In this document: piece by piece, positions 61,191 to 64,000 of the stretch
How positions within the stretch are numbered: position 1 is the first letter of the stretch
Layout of the letters: each line of letters opens with the position of its first letter
Assembly: GCF_001509405.1 (NCBI RefSeq)
Contig: NZ_CP011502.1
Location: 1,116,001 to 1,180,000, forward strand
Direction of reading: 5' to 3'
From: Aeromicrobium erythreum
Lineage (GTDB): Bacteria; Actinomycetota; Actinomycetes; Propionibacteriales; Nocardioidaceae
DNA length: 64,000 nucleotides
The notes under the pieces: generated by a model
Told to the model about the DNA's origin: nothing
What the model saw: only the letters and a program-made list of their open reading frames with translations
Database searches by the model: none
Program-made: the position numbers and the translations under genes

Positions 61191-61481
61191 ATGAACCAGC
61201 ACGACGACATCGACACCTTGCCCGCAGACACCCCGACGACCACCCAGATCGCCACGACCCCGACCCGGGGCGACCGAGACGGACACGACGTCACCTTGAC
61301 ATCCGGAGAGGGGGTGAACGCGATGGCCAGGAAGCCCGAACGCTCCCGTGCCCGCCGCAAGCGCGCCTGGGACGAGATGTCCGACACCGACCGTCAGGTC
61401 CTGCTGGAGACCGTCCGACAGCGCCGCGAGATGCAGGCGGTGCAGGACGCCCACCGGCTGCAGATGCTGACCCAGAGGTAG
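61191..61481 (+). CDS. Small basic protein of unknown function
   Basis: A 96-residue protein. The first 45 residues are polar and Thr/Asp-rich (NQHDDIDTLPADTPTTTQIA). The remainder is strongly basic and helical (KPERSRARRKRAWDEMSDTDRQVLLETVRQRREMQAVQDAHRLQML). It may bind nucleic acid. ATG 61191 has a GAGGAGG site. A second ATG at 61323, after another GGAGAGG-like sequence, could give a 52-residue short form. A strong terminator follows. I do not recognise a family. Confidence 0.7.
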   Translation: MNQHDDIDTLPADTPTTTQIATTPTRGDRDGHDVTLTSGEGVNAMARKPERSRARRKRAWDEMSDTDRQVLLETVRQRREMQAVQDAHRLQMLTQR

Positions 61482-61495
61482 ACGCCACGCGTCGC

Positions 61496-61527
61496 GAGGG
61501 GCCCCGTCCGCCTGGACGGGGCCCCTC
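61496..61527 (+). terminator. Intrinsic-type terminator hairpin
   Basis: GAGGGGCCCCGTCC (61496-61509) pairs with GGACGGGGCCCCTC (61514-61527). A nearly identical hairpin lies at 62601-62629, so the genome reuses this element as a terminator. Confidence 0.85.
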
Positions 61528-61547
61528 GTCGTCCCGGGACGCGCCAC

Positions 61548-61614
61548 CCCGCGTTCTGTGGAGATGGCGACGGTTCTCCGCGCAGAGACCGTCACGAAGT
61601 CCACAGAACGCGGG
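61548..61614. repeat. Intergenic inverted repeat
   Basis: CCCGCGTTCTGTGGA (61548-61562) is the exact reverse complement of TCCACAGAACGCGGG (61600-61614). It lies in the space before the AEC transporter gene, where the nested GACGGT/ACCGTC adds to the fold. Confidence 0.8.
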
Positions 61615-61653
61615 AGGAGGGCGCGGGGGAGGGCGTGGTGGCGCTCTGCGACG

Positions 61654-62586
61654 ATGAGCGCGATGAGCGGCGTCCTGGAGGGGTTCACCACCATCGGCGC
61701 CCTGATCGCGCTCGGTGCCCTGCTGGCGCACCTGCGGGTCTTCGACCTCAGCGCCCAGGTCGTGCTGTCGCGGCTCGCGTTCTACGTCGCGAGCCCGGCC
61801 CTGATGATCACGGTGCTGCAGGACGCCGACGTCTCGGCGGTGCTGTCGCGCAACCTCGTCGCCACCGGCTGCGCCGTGGTCACGGTGGTCCTGCTCTACG
61901 TCGTAGTGGCGCGGCTGGTGCTGCGCCAGGATCTCGCCGACACGGTCGTCGGTGCGCTCTGCTCGGCGTACGTCAACGCCGGCAACCTCGGCCTGCCGAT
62001 CGCGGCCTACGTGCTCGGCGACGCCGCGCTCGTCGCGCCGACCCTGCTGCTGCAGATGCTGGTGCTGCAGCCGATCGCCCTCGCGGTGCTCGACGTCGCC
62101 GTCGCGGAGCACCGGGTGCCGTGGCACCGCTTCGTCACCCGACCGCTGCGCACGCCCCTGACCGTCGGCTCCCTGCTCGGGCTCACCCTCTCGCTCAGCG
62201 ACGTGCGGCTCCCGCGGCTCGTCGACGAGCCGCTCGGCCTCGTCGGGGCCATGGCGGTGCCCGCCATGCTGATCGCCTACGGCGTCTCGCTGCGGCTCGG
62301 ACCCCGCCCGGGCAGCGGTGGCAGCGCACCGGTGCTCGCACTGATCGTGACGCTGAAGCTCGTGGTCCAGCCCGTCGTGGCGTACACGCTCGGCCGCTTC
62401 GCGCTCGGCATGGAGGGAGCCCCGCTGCTCGCCGTCACCGTGCTCGCGGCGCTGCCCGCCGCGCAGAACATCTTCGTCATCGCCGTGCGCTACGACCGCT
62501 CCACGGTGCTGGCGCGCGACGCCGTCTTCGCCACCACCGTGCTGTCGGTGCCCGCCGTCGCCGTCGCGGCGGCCGTCGTCGGCTGA
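61654..62586 (+). CDS. AEC family membrane transporter
   Basis: A 310-residue integral membrane protein with about ten helices. FTTIGALIALGALLAHLRVFD at the start, SRLAFYVASPALMITVLQDAD, and the half-way signature YVNAGNLGLPIAAYVLGD place it in the auxin-efflux-carrier (AEC/BASS-like) superfamily; NIFVIAVRYDRSTVLARDAVF closes the second half. Bacterial members export or import malate, malonate and similar acids. ATG 61654 (MSAMSGVLEGF) is the likely start. Bracketed by two identical terminators. Confidence 0.9.
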   Translation: MSAMSGVLEGFTTIGALIALGALLAHLRVFDLSAQVVLSRLAFYVASPALMITVLQDADVSAVLSRNLVATGCAVVTVVLLYVVVARLVLRQDLADTVVGALCSAYVNAGNLGLPIAAYVLGDAALVAPTLLLQMLVLQPIALAVLDVAVAEHRVPWHRFVTRPLRTPLTVGSLLGLTLSLSDVRLPRLVDEPLGLVGAMAVPAMLIAYGVSLRLGPRPGSGGSAPVLALIVTLKLVVQPVVAYTLGRFALGMEGAPLLAVTVLAALPAAQNIFVIAVRYDRSTVLARDAVFATTVLSVPAVAVAAAVVG

Positions 62587-62600
62587 CCCCGGACGCACGA

Positions 62601-62629
62601 AGGGCCCCGTCCGCGCGGACGGGGCCCCT
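62601..62629. terminator. Bidirectional terminator hairpin
   Basis: AGGGCCCCGTCCGC pairs with GCGGACGGGGCCC, the same core as at 61496-61527. It separates the AEC gene stop (62586) from the convergent lyase stop (62640). Confidence 0.85.
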
Positions 62630-62639
62630 CGGCGGGTGG

Positions 62640-63521
62640 TCAGCGACCCTGCAGCGCCTCGTGGAAGGCGAGGATGCGCCGCGCGTCGCGCACGTGCAGC
62701 TCCTCCACCATCTTGCCGTTGAAGGTCACGACGCCCTGCCCGGCGGCCTTCGCCTCCTCGAACGTGTCGATGAGGCCCTGCGCGCGCTCGACGTCATCGG
62801 CCGACGGCGCGAACGCGACGTTCGCGGGCTCCACCTGCGAGGGGTGGATGAGCGTCTTGCCGTCGAAGCCCATCTCGCGACCCTGACGCGCCTCGGCCTC
62901 GAAGCCCTCCGGGTCCTTCACCGCGTTGTAGACACCGTCGATGACGACCTTGCCGGCGGCGCGGACGGCCAGCAGGGTCCAGGCGAGCGACGTCAGCACG
63001 GTGGCGTTGCGGCCGGGCACGTGCAGGCCGTACGTCTCGTTCACGATGTCGTTGGTGCCCATGACGACGACCGTCAGGCGCTCGTGCGCGGCAGCGATCT
63101 CCTCCGCGTGCAGCAGCGCGCGCGGCGTCTCGATCATCGCCCAGAGCTGGGTGTGCTCCGGCGCGCCGTGCTTCTCCAGGGCCGCGACGAGCGCCAGCAC
63201 CTGCTCCGCCGACTCGACCTTCGGCACGAGGATCGCGTCGGGACCGGCCTGGCTCGCCGCCTTGACGTCCGCGTCGTGCCACTCGGTGCCGATCGAGTTC
63301 ACGCGGATCGCGAGCTCGCGGTGGCCGTACTCGCCCGACCGCACGGCCGCGACGACGTTCTCGCGGCCCTGCTCCTTCGCGTCGGGGGCCACGGAGTCCT
63401 CGAGGTCGAGGATCAGCGCGTCGGCGTCGATCGACTTCGCCTTCTCGAGCGCGCGCTCGTTCGCGCCCGGCATGTACAGCACCGAGCGGCGGGGACGGAT
63501 GGGGGCGGGAGTGGTGCTCAC
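62640..63521 (-). CDS. HpcH/HpaI aldolase/citrate lyase-family CoA-ester lyase
   Basis: A 293-residue TIM-barrel lyase. [48 protein letters not shown] carries the first motif with the metal-binding Glu and the substrate-site Arg; [20 protein letters not shown] and [20 protein letters not shown] with [17 protein letters not shown] complete the active site. Members cleave citryl- or (S)-malyl- or beta-methylmalyl-CoA. GTG 63521 overlaps the stop of the preceding lyase by four bases, so two related genes lie in tandem. Pathway is not given by the window. Confidence 0.92.
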   Translation of the reverse strand: MSTTPAPIRPRRSVLYMPGANERALEKAKSIDADALILDLEDSVAPDAKEQGRENVVAAVRSGEYGHRELAIRVNSIGTEWHDADVKAASQAGPDAILVPKVESAEQVLALVAALEKHGAPEHTQLWAMIETPRALLHAEEIAAAHERLTVVVMGTNDIVNETYGLHVPGRNATVLTSLAWTLLAVRAAGKVVIDGVYNAVKDPEGFEAEARQGREMGFDGKTLIHPSQVEPANVAFAPSADDVERAQGLIDTFEEAKAAGQGVVTFNGKMVEELHVRDARRILAFHEALQGR

Positions 63522-64000
63522 AGGGCGTACAGCTCCCTCAGCTCGGGGTCGCGCTCGGCCAGCTCACGGGCCAGGTCGAGCATCACGAGGCACTGCTTGC
63601 AGGACGCGTCGTCCTCCATCTTGCCGTTGATCATCACCGCACCGGAGCCGTCGCCCATCGCCTCGACGACCTCCTTCGCGTGCGCCACGTCCTCCGCGCT
63701 CGGGGAGAAGACCTTCTTCGCGATGTCGATCTGCACCGGGTGCAGGCTCCACGCGCCCACGCAGCCCAGCAGGAACGCGTTGCGGAACTGGTCCTCGCAC
63801 GCCACGACGTCCTTGATGTCGCCGAACGGACCGTAGAACGGGAGGATGTCGTTCGCGGCGCAGGCGTCGACCATGCGCGCGATCGTGTAGTGCCACAGGT
63901 CCTGCTGGTAGGTCGTGCGACCCTCCGTCAGGTCCTCGCCCGTCGGGTCCTGACGCACCAGGTAGCCCGGGTGACCACCGCCGACGCGCGTCGTCTTCAT
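63518..64000 (-). CDS. HpcH/HpaI-family CoA-ester lyase, partial at window edge
   Basis: The C-terminal 160 residues of a second lyase of the same family, cut by the end of the window at its 5' side. [71 protein letters not shown] is the barrel end with a Cys-rich segment ([14 protein letters not shown]). The ATG at 64000 may be internal, since such proteins are usually 320-350 residues. It is translated just before the lyase at 63521. It resembles the malyl-CoA lyase branch; two neighbouring genes suggest two related C4/C5 acyl-CoA cleavages. Confidence 0.85.
   Translation of the reverse strand: MKTTRVGGGHPGYLVRQDPTGEDLTEGRTTYQQDLWHYTIARMVDACAANDILPFYGPFGDIKDVVACEDQFRNAFLLGCVGAWSLHPVQIDIAKKVFSPSAEDVAHAKEVVEAMGDGSGAVMINGKMEDDASCKQCLVMLDLARELAERDPELRELYAL

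Overview
The window is high-GC actinobacterial DNA. GTG starts are frequent, genes abut or overlap by 1-4 bases, and many families are typical of Actinobacteria (DUF3039, DUF2017, DUF3618, mec-cysO-cysM, a VKOR homologue, choice-of-anchor M proteins). The gene set fits the Propionibacteriales (Nocardioides/Aeromicrobium-like), but the genus is inferred, not proven.

Bases 1-7,738 are an accessory island of visibly lower GC and different codon use, including rare TTA codons. It holds the 3' remnant of a large serine recombinase cut by an IS3-family element (948-2275), the 5' remnant of a probable HTH/ImmA-type gene cut by the other end of the same element, an adenine-N6 DNA methyltransferase, and a divergent 993-residue Type IIG restriction-modification enzyme. 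A 46-bp imperfect direct repeat (52-97 and 7664-7709) brackets the island and could be its attachment sites.

From 7,739 the sequence returns to core-like DNA. An SDR oxidoreductase and a divergent XRE regulator come first. Then follows a seven-gene leftward operon (19486 to 9657): a short exported protein, a 1,398-residue multi-module surface protein, a ZnuA-like solute-binding lipoprotein carrying an inserted choice-of-anchor M module, a single-module anchored protein, an ABC ATPase, an ABC-3 permease and an MltB-like lytic transglycosylase. Its probable promoter is overlapped by a 7-1-7 Fur/Zur-type operator, so the best reading is a zinc-responsive (or other metal) uptake and surface system. 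I consider it the most interesting locus here.

20-37 kb holds an epoxide hydrolase, a pterin dehydratase, VKOR, an EthA-like Baeyer-Villiger monooxygenase, the lhr-nei2 DNA repair pair, a DUF3048 lipoprotein, two regulators, YqgE/AlgH, DUF3039, an SF2 helicase and an HSL-type esterase. 37.2-37.9 kb is non-coding and repetitive, with a large imperfect inverted repeat and a 32-bp tandem array. A TetR regulator, an acyl-CoA ligase and an MpaB-family oxygenase follow, then an LLM-type flavin oxidoreductase.

42.5-55.5 kb is a housekeeping block whose order (pncB, clpS, DUF2017, mec, cysO, cysM, murI, metallo-hydrolase, rph, rdgB) resembles the M. tuberculosis Rv1330c-Rv1341 region. Interspersed are pncA, a lipoprotein, an ankyrin lipoprotein, a GntR regulator, a PRPP synthetase and a polar amino-acid ABC importer (receptor-permease fusion plus ATPase). 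The last part has an SGNH hydrolase, trmL, a SRPBCC protein, a PfkB kinase, tRNA-Leu(UAG), bcp, a DUF3618 protein, a GroES-like protein, a FUSC-like membrane protein, a small leader-like ORF with a hairpin ahead of a 96-residue protein, an AEC transporter and two tandem CoA-ester lyases, the second running off the edge.
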